Source: Candidatus Epulonipiscium sp.
Lineage (GTDB): Bacteria > Bacillota_A > Clostridia > Lachnospirales > Cellulosilyticaceae
Direction of reading: 5' to 3'
DNA length: 5,133 bases
NCBI GenBank assembly: GCA_012841565.1
Contig: DUUM01000001.1
Location: forward strand, 1 to 5,133
The translations under genes were made by a program, and so were the position numbers. Below the pieces are notes generated by a model. The model worked only from the letters and a program-made list of their open reading frames with translations, had not been told where the DNA came from and did not search any database. The first letter of the stretch is position 1; each line of letters starts with the position of its first letter. This document shows positions 1-5,122 of the stretch, in pieces.

Positions 1-312
1 ATCAATTTATGCTAAGACATGTTTTTCCGAAGATCAAATGAAACAAATTCGTATGGGGCTAAGAGACGGCTTAGATGTATCAATTTATGCTAAGACATGT
101 TTTTCCGAAGATCAAATGCGTCAAATTCGTTTAGGGCTAAAAAATAGCTTAGATGTATCTGTTTATGCCAAGACATGTTTTGATCATGATCAAATGTATC
201 AAATTAGCTCGGGGCTAAAAGACGGCTTAGATGTATCTATTTATGTAAAAGAAGATCTCCCTTGGGAGGAAATGAAACGAATTCGCCATGCTTTAAAAAA
301 ACAAAACTCGTA
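1..312 (+). repeat. 78-bp in-frame tandem repeat, four units
   Basis: Units begin at 1, 79, 157 and 235, each starting ATCAATTTATG or a variant. Bases 1-40 and 79-118 are identical, so the first two units were duplicated or homogenised recently; units 3 and 4 are progressively more diverged. The period of exactly 26 codons keeps the reading frame, so copy number could vary without disrupting the protein. The array probably continues left of the window. Confidence 0.9.
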
Positions 313-313
313 A
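2..313 (+). CDS. Tandem-repeat protein, C-terminal part (5' end outside window)
   Basis: The frame is open from base 2, so the protein begins upstream of the window; the ATG at 38 is an internal repeat methionine and has no ribosome site. The visible part is four copies of a 26-residue unit with the pattern LDVS-[IV]-Y-A-K-T-C-F, then an acidic pair, QM, QIR and GLK. The last copy has diverged (VKEDLPWEEMKRIRHALKK) and ends in a basic tail before TAA at 311-313. There is no signal or membrane segment in the visible part. Similar QM..IR.GL..GLDVS.YA repeats occur in uncharacterised proteins of Firmicutes, often in accessory regions; I do not know a function. The cysteine in units 1-3 is conserved but is replaced in the last unit. 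The frame is clear; the role is unknown. Confidence 0.8.
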   Translation, partial: SIYAKTCFSEDQMKQIRMGLRDGLDVSIYAKTCFSEDQMRQIRLGLKNSLDVSVYAKTCFDHDQMYQISSGLKDGLDVSIYVKEDLPWEEMKRIRHALKKQNS

Positions 314-521
314 AAGTAGTTTCAATCAAAATTTTAGAAGTTAACACTAGTTGAAAATACAAAATAAATACACTAGTTAGTATTAATTCTCATATAAAAA
401 CATAAAGTAGTATTAATTAAATTAATTTGCAGGTGAGGGTTTTATATATAACTAAAAAAGAATCAATGCGGGAAAAGATAGTGCGTATAGATTAATTAGG
501 AAAATAAATAGGAGTGATTAT

Positions 522-992
522 ATGGAAATAGAAAGAAAATTCTTAGTAGAAGAGGTACCAAGGGTTAAAAAATTTAAAAGTAAAAAAATAAGACAGGGGT
601 ATATATCTATAAATCCGGAAATCAGAATCCGAAAGATAGGCAGGCAGTCTTTTTTAACAGTTAAATCATCAGGATATTTAACAAGAAATGAGTTTGAATT
701 AAAGCTATCTTCAAGACAATTTAGAAAGGTATGGAAAGAGGCTAAAAAACTCCATCTTTCAAAAACAAGATATTTTATTCCCCTGGATAATAGATGCATT
801 GCCGAGCTTGATATTTATAATAAAAAATTGAAAGGACTAATAACTGTGGAGGTGGAGTTTGAATCCGAGGAGACTGCTGAAAATTTTGAGCGGCCCAAAT
901 GGTTTGGTGAGGAAGTTACTTATGATAATGACTACAAGAACAATAACCTAGTTAAGTACGGTATCCCTCTCAGCTATAATTCAGTGTTGTAA
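522..992 (+). CDS. CYTH domain protein (probable inorganic triphosphatase)
   Basis: This is a complete 156-residue single-domain CYTH protein. CYTH enzymes fold into a tunnel barrel that binds triphosphate compounds with a divalent metal; bacterial members of this short type are mostly inorganic triphosphatases, while others are class IV adenylate cyclases or thiamine triphosphatases. The defining N-terminal ExExK motif is E2-I-E4-R-K6. Basic residues expected to hold phosphates are visible at R35, R37, K48, K81 and R83. Acidic metal-site candidates are E95 and D97 (AELDIY) and E110 and E112 (VEVEF). The C-terminal WFGEEVT (127-133) and DYKNNNL (137-143) are typical of the bacterial subfamily. 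The start is supported by AGGAGTG at 510-516 and by the motif lying directly at the N-terminus. The gene appears monocistronic and ends 5 bases before a hairpin terminator. Family membership is secure; the substrate is inferred. Confidence 0.92.
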   Translation: MEIERKFLVEEVPRVKKFKSKKIRQGYISINPEIRIRKIGRQSFLTVKSSGYLTRNEFELKLSSRQFRKVWKEAKKLHLSKTRYFIPLDNRCIAELDIYNKKLKGLITVEVEFESEETAENFERPKWFGEEVTYDNDYKNNNLVKYGIPLSYNSVL

Positions 993-997
993 CAAAT

Positions 998-1029
998 AAA
1001 AAGCAGCCCAGAATCTGGCTGCTTTTTTT
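998..1029 (+). terminator. Intrinsic terminator after CYTH gene, possibly bidirectional
   Basis: AAAAAGCAGCC (998-1008) pairs with GGCTGCTTTTT (1017-1027) around an 8-base loop, followed by a T run to 1029. On the minus strand the same hairpin is followed by TTTTT, so it could also end leftward transcripts from the decayed frame at 1045-1318. Confidence 0.88.
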
Positions 1030-1044
1030 ATTTGCTGTAAAATA

Positions 1045-1318
1045 TCAATCCTTGCACGATACATGTGTTATCTTTTCAGAAATGATTTCCCCTTTTTTAA
1101 TATAAACTCTATTGATTATGCGGGAGTTGACCTTAATAAATTCACTCCAGTAACTTTAGAAGATTTGATGAGTAACAGAAGGCGGAACCTTATCAATGTT
1201 ATTTACTGATATGAGTTGTTATTGTTGATAAGTTACTAGCTGCATCTTGGCCTCTAAACTCATAAGTGCCATTTGAGCTTATAGTTGCTTTAAGCCTAAG
1301 TCGAACTATGTAAACTCA
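1045..1318 (-). pseudogene. Remnant of an Ig-like repeat/surface protein gene
   Basis: Reading leftwards from 1318, one frame encodes KATISSNGTYEFRGQDAASN followed by LSTITTHIS. The reading then has to shift frame at about 1200 to continue as NIDKVPPSVTHQIF, with a stop at 1158-1156. The same frame reopens to a tail reading RIINRVYIKKGEIISEKI and ends at 1047-1045. The pattern 'SSNGTY-F-A-DAAGN-S---I-NIDK-PP' is typical of bacterial Ig-like repeats in secreted or cell-wall proteins. The frameshift, internal stop and lack of a start or ribosome site mark it as a relic. The tail loosely resembles C-terminal ends of VanW/G5-type proteins, which is a weak suggestion only. A related relic lies at 3579-3770. 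Confidence 0.5.
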
Positions 1319-1464
1319 GGTAGGGCAATATCTCTTAATAAAAAAATAGGTATAACTGTATATTATAAGGCTTAATTAGGATATATACCACCAGTTATAA
1401 TTTAGCTGCTGGTTATCGCTAATGAAATAAATGTATAAACTAACAAATAACAGGAGGTAATACT
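1319..1464 (+). promoter_or_regulatory. Leader region of the chemoreceptor gene
   Basis: This AT-rich leader precedes the receptor gene. A possible vegetative promoter is TTAATA (1335-1340), 18 bases, TATATT (1359-1364); it matches consensus only moderately. An imperfect inverted repeat ACCACCAG (1387-1394) / CTGCTGGT (1406-1413) with one mismatch would fall in the 5' leader, but it has no T run. AGGAGGT at 1452-1458 is a strong ribosome site 6 bases before ATG. I see no flagellar-type (SigD, TAAA-N15-GCCGATAT) promoter. Confidence 0.3.
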
Positions 1465-3480
1465 ATGGATAATAATAGTAGATTTAAAGGATTGGGCTGG
1501 AGAATATTCGCAATATCTGCTCTGTGTGTATTGGTACCTATGCTAATTAGTTTGTTTGGAGCAAGTTATTTATCAGAAAAGTATTCAGAACAAGCAGCTG
1601 GAGATGGATTATTGAATATTGCTGTTGAAAAAAAGAATCAAATTGAGTTAGGTTTGACTGACCTAGAAAAACAGGTCCAATCTATTGCTATGCAAAGTGT
1701 AATTGTTGAGCCATTAAAAGAAATGACTGCACTAAATAATGATGATATCCAAAAAATTTCAAAAACCTTAGAAGATAATCTTGATTTAGGAGATGGCTTA
1801 TTTGAAAATATATTCTTAATGCATGAAAATGTAGATATAGCAGATGGAATTGGGGGTCATTCTGTAGGCTGGGAAAGTGAGGAGGTCGGAAGCGCGGAAA
1901 ACTTATTTATAAGGGAAGCCAGGATATCACCAACTACTGAAAGACCAGTTATAACAATGGTAGCACCCATAAAAGATAATGACAAACACTTAGGGACAGT
2001 AGCAATGGCTATAGAATTAAACAACTTGTCTGAAAAAATTGTAAGTGCAAATAGCTCAGATGAATTCAAAACACTTATATTAAATTCCGATGGGTTAGTT
2101 ATTTCATCTTCAGAAAAAGACCTTGTTTTTAACTTAGACTTCCAAGATGAAAATAATGAATTGCAAGATTTATATAATGATATGAAATCAGAAAAATTAG
2201 GGGTTGGATTCTTCAATAGAGAGGGCACTGATTATATTGCCGCTTATAGTAACAGTGATAAATATGATATGTATATTTTATCTTATAAACCAGTTTCATC
2301 ATACTTAAAAGTAGTAAGAAGTTTGCAACTTACATTAGTTGTGGTTATTATAGTTAGTATTTTGATAGCTGCACTTGTTATGTATATTACATCTAAAAAG
2401 ATAACAAAACCTATACTTTTAGCTGCTGAGCAAGCTGAACAATTAGCTAATGGAAACTTAACTGTAAAAATTGATGAAGCTTCTTTAAATAAAAAAGATG
2501 AGCTGGGCAAGTTATCTAATTCATTCGCAACCATGATTCAAAACTTAAAAATAACCATTATGCAAATAGCGGATACGTCTAGTCATGTAGCTGCATCTAG
2601 TCAAGAATTGTATGCTTCAGGTGAACAAGTAGGCGAAGCTGCTGAACACGTAGGTAACACTATCCTAGAAATTGCCTCTGGTGCGGAAGAACAATCTAGT
2701 CAAATAGATTTAGCATTATCAAACCTTAATCAATTAATTAATCAAATTAATGAAGTAAATGACAGTACTAATGATATGGAGAAGACTACTGCACATATGA
2801 TAGATGACATTGCTAGAGGGAGCAAATCAGTTGCTCGATCTGTTGATAAAATTAATGAGCTTAAAATACACACAGAAAAAACATCTAATATTATTAGTAA
2901 CTTGGGCAACACTTCTAGTCAAATAGGCGAAATTATTGAAGTGATTAGTGGGATAGCTAGTCAAACTAACTTGCTTGCTCTAAACGCTGCTATTGAAGCG
3001 GCCAGAGCAGGAGATGCAGGAAGAGGATTTAGTGTTGTTGCAGACGAAGTTAAGAAGTTGGCTGAGGAATCTGCAGACGCTAGCAATAGAATAGCAAATC
3101 TTATTATAGAAGTAACGAGCGGGGTAGACACAGCTGTAAATATGATGACTAACAGTATACAATCTGTAAACTCTAGCGTTCAAGCTGTTGAAGAAAATGG
3201 AGAAATTTTCTCTATTATAAATAATCAAACAGAACAATTAAAAGATATAGTAGCTAACGTCACTCAAAACGTACAAGTAATGACTGAAACTAGCCAAGGA
3301 TTTGAACTTACCATGAAGGAGATCAATGAAGTGAGTCAGGAATTTGCTGTTAACTCTGAAGGGGTAGCGGCATCTAGTGAAGAGCAAATAGCTTTAACAG
3401 CAGAAATTGTATCTGCTTCAAAAGCAATGGCAACTATGTCTGAAGAGTTATCGAGTCAAATTAGGAAGTTTAAACTGTAA
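1465..3480 (+). CDS. Methyl-accepting chemotaxis protein (dCache-type sensor, HAMP, MCP signalling domain)
   Basis: This is a complete 671-residue transmembrane chemoreceptor. It has a short cytoplasmic start, TM1 at about 14-35, an extracellular sensor of about 250 residues (36-286) with the long N-terminal helix and paired PAS-like layout of dCache domains, TM2 at about 289-308, HAMP at about 309-362, and a coiled-coil signalling domain to the C-terminus. The hairpin tip that contacts CheA and CheW is at 496-529 ([20 protein letters not shown], then [14 protein letters not shown]). Likely adaptation (methylation) sites are in GAEEQSS (406-412) and SSEEQIA (637-643). It ends in QIRKFKL, with no CheR-tethering NWETF-like pentapeptide. 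The start is fixed by AGGAGGT 6 bases upstream. No chemotaxis or flagellar gene adjoins it, so it is probably an orphan receptor feeding a distant CheA. The ligand cannot be deduced. Confidence 0.96.
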   Translation: MDNNSRFKGLGWRIFAISALCVLVPMLISLFGASYLSEKYSEQAAGDGLLNIAVEKKNQIELGLTDLEKQVQSIAMQSVIVEPLKEMTALNNDDIQKISKTLEDNLDLGDGLFENIFLMHENVDIADGIGGHSVGWESEEVGSAENLFIREARISPTTERPVITMVAPIKDNDKHLGTVAMAIELNNLSEKIVSANSSDEFKTLILNSDGLVISSSEKDLVFNLDFQDENNELQDLYNDMKSEKLGVGFFNREGTDYIAAYSNSDKYDMYILSYKPVSSYLKVVRSLQLTLVVVIIVSILIAALVMYITSKKITKPILLAAEQAEQLANGNLTVKIDEASLNKKDELGKLSNSFATMIQNLKITIMQIADTSSHVAASSQELYASGEQVGEAAEHVGNTILEIASGAEEQSSQIDLALSNLNQLINQINEVNDSTNDMEKTTAHMIDDIARGSKSVARSVDKINELKIHTEKTSNIISNLGNTSSQIGEIIEVISGIASQTNLLALNAAIEAARAGDAGRGFSVVADEVKKLAEESADASNRIANLIIEVTSGVDTAVNMMTNSIQSVNSSVQAVEENGEIFSIINNQTEQLKDIVANVTQNVQVMTETSQGFELTMKEINEVSQEFAVNSEGVAASSEEQIALTAEIVSASKAMATMSEELSSQIRKFKL

Positions 3481-3495
3481 TCCAATATATTTAAT

Positions 3496-3527
3496 AAAAA
3501 AGACCCAAAAATACTTGGGTCTTTTTT
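3496..3527 (+). terminator. Intrinsic terminator after chemoreceptor gene, bidirectional shape
   Basis: AAAAAAGACCCAA (3496-3508) pairs perfectly with TTGGGTCTTTTTT (3515-3527) around a 6-base loop, starting 16 bases after the receptor stop codon. The A-rich left arm gives the minus strand an equally good T tail, so it could also terminate leftward reading from the relic at 3579-3770. Confidence 0.93.
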
Positions 3528-3578
3528 GTAACTTTTTCTAGACTTCCGTGTAAGCATAAAAATCTTCTAAAGACATTA

Positions 3579-3770
3579 TTACCTTTTAACATTGATCATT
3601 ATAGTTGGAGGAACTTTATCAATGTTACCAATAACCAATGTTTTCACCTTGCTTGCGTTGCCAGCTTTATCAGTTGTCCTAGCAGATATGGTAGCATTAC
3701 TACTAACCTTAAATGGATCTTTAATATATAAAACATTATATACAAATATATTTACAAAAAGAAAGCTATC
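3579..3770 (-). pseudogene. Remnant of an Ig-like repeat/surface protein gene (second copy)
   Basis: The minus-strand frame is open from 3770 to TAA at 3581-3579. From about 3722 it encodes KDPFKVSSNATISARTTDKA, GNASKVKTLVIG, then NIDKVPPTIMINVKR. The D-K-A-G-N and NIDK-PPTI signatures are characteristic of Ig-like repeats in secreted Firmicutes proteins. It has no start codon with a ribosome site, is far shorter than any such protein, and its upstream side runs into the hairpin at 3764-3795, so it is a stranded fragment. It shares SSN and NIDKVPP with the relic at 1045-1318, and both lie on the same strand on either side of the receptor gene. Confidence 0.55.
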
Positions 3771-3795
3771 TTACCCGTTTATAGGTAAGGTAGCT
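3764..3795 (-). terminator. Probable terminator of the tRNA array
   Basis: On the minus strand AGCTACCTTACC (3795-3784) and GGTAAGATAGCT (3775-3764) form a 12-position stem with one C-A mismatch and an 8-base loop, followed at once by TTTCTTTTT. It lies about 140 bases beyond tRNA-Leu in the direction of transcription. The mismatch and interrupted T run make it a moderate rather than strong terminator. Confidence 0.6.
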
Positions 3796-3937
3796 AGTTA
3801 ATAATCTTAAAGCATTTAAACCCCCAATATCCCGAGGCTCTATTTTTTCATAAGTAAACAATTAACTATACCAATTAGGCCTTCGCCTTACCATAATCTA
3901 ACCCCATTATATTAACCACTCGAAAACTTCTCCATAA
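3796..3937. other. Spacer between tRNA-Leu and the putative terminator
   Basis: I see no gene here. If the array is read through to the hairpin at 3764-3795, this is its 3' trailer. It contains one short inverted repeat around AGGCCTTCGCCTTA (3878-3891) without a T run, and no tRNA-like T-loop or anticodon arm. Confidence 0.5.
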
Positions 3938-4019
3938 TACAGGCAGAGGGAGTCGAACCCTCAAGCACTAAGGCGCTGGATTCTGAATCCAGTGCGTATA
4001 CCAGTTCCGCCATACCTGC
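3938..4019 (-). tRNA. tRNA-Leu(CAG)
   Basis: The 82-base gene has acceptor GCAGGTA / TGCCTGT, anticodon stem CTGGA/TCCAG around loop TTCAGAA (anticodon CAG), the long variable arm expected for leucine, and T-arm GAGGG/CCCTC with TTCGACT. It reads CUG codons. The first pair is a G1-U72 wobble, the discriminator is A, and CCA is not encoded. It is the last tRNA of the array. Confidence 0.93.
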
Positions 4020-4021
4020 GA

Positions 4022-4060
4022 ATTATTCGACCAAGAGTCTTGGCCACTTGGCCATCTCAT
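4022..4060 (-). pseudogene. Fragment resembling the 5' part of a tRNA
   Basis: Between tRNA-Gly and tRNA-Leu the minus strand reads GATGAGATGGCCAAGTGG, then CCAAGACTCTTGGTCGAA. The first block looks like the acceptor 5' strand plus D-arm of a tRNA (U8 and G9, GGCCAAGTGG), and GGTCGAA vaguely resembles a T-loop. No anticodon arm and no complementary acceptor 3' strand exist. CCAAGAGTCTTGG (4031-4043, + strand) also forms a small perfect hairpin. It is best read as a tRNA relic from array shuffling; chance resemblance is possible. Confidence 0.3.
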
Positions 4061-4064
4061 CAAA

Positions 4065-4136
4065 AGCAGATAACGGGAGTCGAACCCGTGTATCCTGATT
4101 GGAAGTCAGGGATCTTAACCTCTAGACTATATCTGC
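4065..4136 (-). tRNA. tRNA-Gly(TCC)
   Basis: The 72-base gene has acceptor GCAGATA/TATCTGC fully paired, D-stem GTCT/AGAT, anticodon stem CCTGA/TCAGG around CTTCCAA (anticodon TCC), and T-stem ACGGG/CCCGT with TTCGACT. The discriminator is U and no CCA is encoded. It reads GGA and GGG codons. It starts 5 bases after tRNA-Arg. Confidence 0.94.
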
Positions 4137-4141
4137 ATGTA

Positions 4142-4215
4142 TGCATCTGGAAGGATTTGAACCTACAACTTTATGGTTCGTAGCCATACGCTCTATCCAT
4201 TTGAGCTACAGATGT
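4142..4215 (-). tRNA. tRNA-Arg(ACG), with stem mismatches
   Basis: The anticodon stem TATGG/CCATA encloses CTACGAA (anticodon ACG, wobble A normally deaminated to inosine to read CGN). The D-arm GCTC/GAGC is normal. Two pairs are broken: A1 faces C72 at the acceptor end, and U50 faces U64 in the T-stem (GTAGG/CCTTC). The T-loop is TTCAAAT. CCA is not encoded. It may still work but looks less constrained than a core gene. Confidence 0.88.
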
Positions 4216-4219
4216 ATGA

Positions 4220-4291
4220 ATGCGGGTACGGGATTTGAACCCGTGTCTTCAGGGTATGAGCCTAACAAGGAAACCACTCCTCCAACCCGCA
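4220..4291 (-). tRNA. tRNA-Met(CAT), isotype ambiguous
   Basis: Acceptor TGCGGGT/ACCCGCA is fully paired, D-stem GAGG/CCTT, anticodon stem TTAGG/CCTGA around CTCATAC (anticodon CAT), T-stem ACGGG/CCCGT. It lacks the C1-A72 mismatch and three G-C pairs of an initiator, so it is probably elongator Met; a CAT tRNA could also be the Ile2 species modified by TilS. The base after position 72 is U rather than the usual A73 of methionine tRNAs, and CCA is absent. Confidence 0.88.
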
Positions 4292-4626
4292 ATATGGGTA
4301 GACACCCTTTCTTAGCCTAAAAGGGTAAGGCGCGCCCTTTAAGTTTAACGTCTTAGGAGAGGGGCTTGTCTACTCTTTGGCCCCGTTTTAGAGTCTTTAC
4401 CTGACTATGAGTGCCTATAAAAACCTGGCGTCCTTTTAAACGGCTAACTTCAGCACTCGACGAGCTTCGCGGTCTCAAACGGATGTGCTTAAACGCTTGA
4501 TATTTCTATTCATACCTGCCGTCAGTTTTTTTCTTCAATTTAAACACCTTATTGCATTTTTCACTAATAAGTTAGCTACTTTTGCAAGAAGCACAATTTC
4601 TTTTTTTACAAGGCTGAAGAGGTAAG
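4292..4626 (-). ncRNA. Candidate structured RNA between tRNA-Phe and tRNA-Met
   Basis: This 335-base stretch has no credible coding frame, yet holds several exact complementary segments. These are GCTAACTT (4443-4450) with AAGTTAGC (4569-4576); AGCAC (4452-4456) with GTGCT (4485-4489); CCGTTT (4383-4388) with AAACGG at 4438-4443 or 4477-4482; GGGGC (4361-4365) with GCCCC (4380-4384); ACCCTTT (4304-4310) with AAAGGGT (4320-4326); and CTTATT (4549-4554) with AATAAG (4567-4572), which competes with the first helix. It lies inside the minus-strand tRNA transcript, so tRNA processing would free it at both ends. I do not recognise RNase P, tmRNA, 6S, SRP, 5S or group I intron signatures. GOLLD and ROOL RNAs are known next to tRNA arrays but are larger. 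True ends and strand are inferred. Confidence 0.4.
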
Positions 4627-4699
4627 TGCCTTGGGCGGGTATCGAACCTGCTACACGTGGATTTTCAGTCCACTGCTCTACCATTTGAGCTACCAAGGC
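4627..4699 (-). tRNA. tRNA-Phe(GAA)
   Basis: Acceptor GCCTTGG/CCAAGGC is fully paired, D-arm GCTC/GAGC, anticodon stem GTGGA/TCCAC around CTGAAAA (anticodon GAA), reading UUY. The T-stem GCAGG/CCCGC contains an A51-C63 mismatch. The discriminator is A and CCA is not encoded. It is preceded by a 96-base gap holding a possible promoter and followed by the candidate structured RNA. Confidence 0.94.
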
Positions 4700-4725
4700 C
4701 TATGACTTCATTGTCCAACTTATGT

Positions 4726-4753
4726 AGTGTATTCATTTTGAATCAAAGGTCAA
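4726..4753 (-). promoter_or_regulatory. Possible internal promoter before tRNA-Phe
   Basis: On the minus strand TTGACC (4753-4748) is followed after 16 bases by TACACT (4731-4726), a five-of-six and a four-of-six match to vegetative promoter boxes. Initiation near 4719 would give a leader of about 20 bases before tRNA-Phe. It sits in the only sizeable gap of the right half of the array (4700-4795), where I see no gene. Confidence 0.4.
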
Positions 4754-4795
4754 GTTTTTTTAAATCTTTACGGAATCATTTAAGAAAAAACAAAG

Positions 4796-4869
4796 AGGGC
4801 TTGGAGGGACTCGAACCCTCGACCTTTCGGTTAACAGCCGAATGCTCTAACCAACTGAGCTACAAACCC
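4796..4869 (-). tRNA. tRNA-Asn(GTT)
   Basis: Acceptor GGGTTTG/CAAGCCC pairs with one U-G wobble; D-arm GCTC/GAGC, anticodon stem TTCGG/CCGAA around CTGTTAA (anticodon GTT), T-stem GAGGG/CCCTC with TTCGAGT. It reads AAY codons. The base at position 73 is U where asparagine tRNAs normally have G, and CCA is not encoded. Confidence 0.94.
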
Positions 4870-4873
4870 AAAA

Positions 4874-4948
4874 TAGGGGCAACAGGACTCGAACCTGCGA
4901 CTTCTTGGTCCCAAACCAAGCGCTCTAGCCAAACTGAGCTATACCCCT
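4874..4948 (-). tRNA. tRNA-Pro(TGG)
   Basis: Acceptor AGGGGTA/TGCCCCT is paired with one wobble, D-arm GCTC/GAGC, anticodon stem CTTGG/CCAAG around TTTGGGA (anticodon TGG), T-stem GCAGG/CCTGT with TTCGAGT. It reads CCN, mainly CCA and CCG. The discriminator is A, CCA is not encoded, and tRNA-Asn follows after 4 bases. Confidence 0.93.
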
Positions 4949-4960
4949 TTAATATTTAAA

Positions 4961-5031
4961 AGCCCTCATTCAGAATCGAACTGAAGTTAACGGCTTACAA
5001 GGCCGTCGCATTACCTCTATGCTATAAGGGC
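4961..5031 (-). tRNA. tRNA-Thr(TGT)
   Basis: The 71-base gene has acceptor GCCCTTA/TGAGGGC paired with one wobble, D-stem GCAT/ATGC with a short loop, anticodon stem ACGGC/GCCGT around CTTGTAA (anticodon TGT), and T-stem TTCAG/CTGAA with TTCGATT. It reads ACA and ACG codons. The discriminator is U and CCA is not encoded. Confidence 0.92.
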
Positions 5032-5034
5032 AAG

Positions 5035-5122
5035 CGGAGAGAAAGGGGTTTGAACCCTTGAACGAGAATACTCGCCTCAGCCTTAGCAGGGCTGTACCAT
5101 CAACCAACTCGGACACCTCTCT
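5035..5122 (-). tRNA. tRNA-Ser(GCT)
   Basis: The 88-base class II tRNA has anticodon stem CAGCC/GGCTG around CTGCTAA (anticodon GCT, reading AGY), a long variable arm with stem GCGAG/CTCGT, and T-stem AAGGG/CCCTT with TTCAAAC. The acceptor AGAGAGG/TCTCTCC has an A1-C72 mismatch. The discriminator is G as expected for serine; CCA is not encoded. It is 3 bases upstream of tRNA-Thr and is the first array member visible here. Confidence 0.93.

Noticed and set aside
1..312. CRISPR-like regular repeats
   Set aside because: The whole 78-bp unit repeats in frame without unique spacers; it is a coding tandem repeat.
1255..1335. Partial resemblance to a cyclic-di-GMP-I riboswitch (AAGCCTAAG ... CAGGTAGGG) upstream of the receptor gene
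   Set aside because: The conserved 5' half (AGGCAAACC and GACGCAAAG-type elements) is absent and most of the stretch is explained by the Ig-like relic on the other strand.
3592..3801. Open plus-strand frame of 69 codons with a hydrophobic N-terminus
   Set aside because: It is the antisense of the Ig-like relic, whose minus-strand translation carries recognisable motifs; no ribosome site precedes the ATG.
3992..4183. Open plus-strand frame of 63 codons
   Set aside because: It runs antisense through tRNA-Leu, tRNA-Gly and tRNA-Arg and has no ribosome site; it is an artefact of tRNA sequence.
4329..4336. GGCGCGCC palindrome
   Set aside because: An isolated 8-base palindrome in an otherwise AT-rich window, but without a second copy or context suggesting a site-specific function.
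4292..4626. Known RNAs: RNase P, tmRNA, SRP, 5S rRNA or a group I intron
   Set aside because: None of their conserved core motifs could be found by eye, and the flanking tRNAs are each intact, so it is not an intron inside a tRNA.
4657..4959. Open plus-strand frame of 100 codons with LEPSTFRLTAECSNQLSY-like text
   Set aside because: It is antisense to tRNA-Phe, -Asn and -Pro; such peptides are well-known false proteins from translated tRNA genes.
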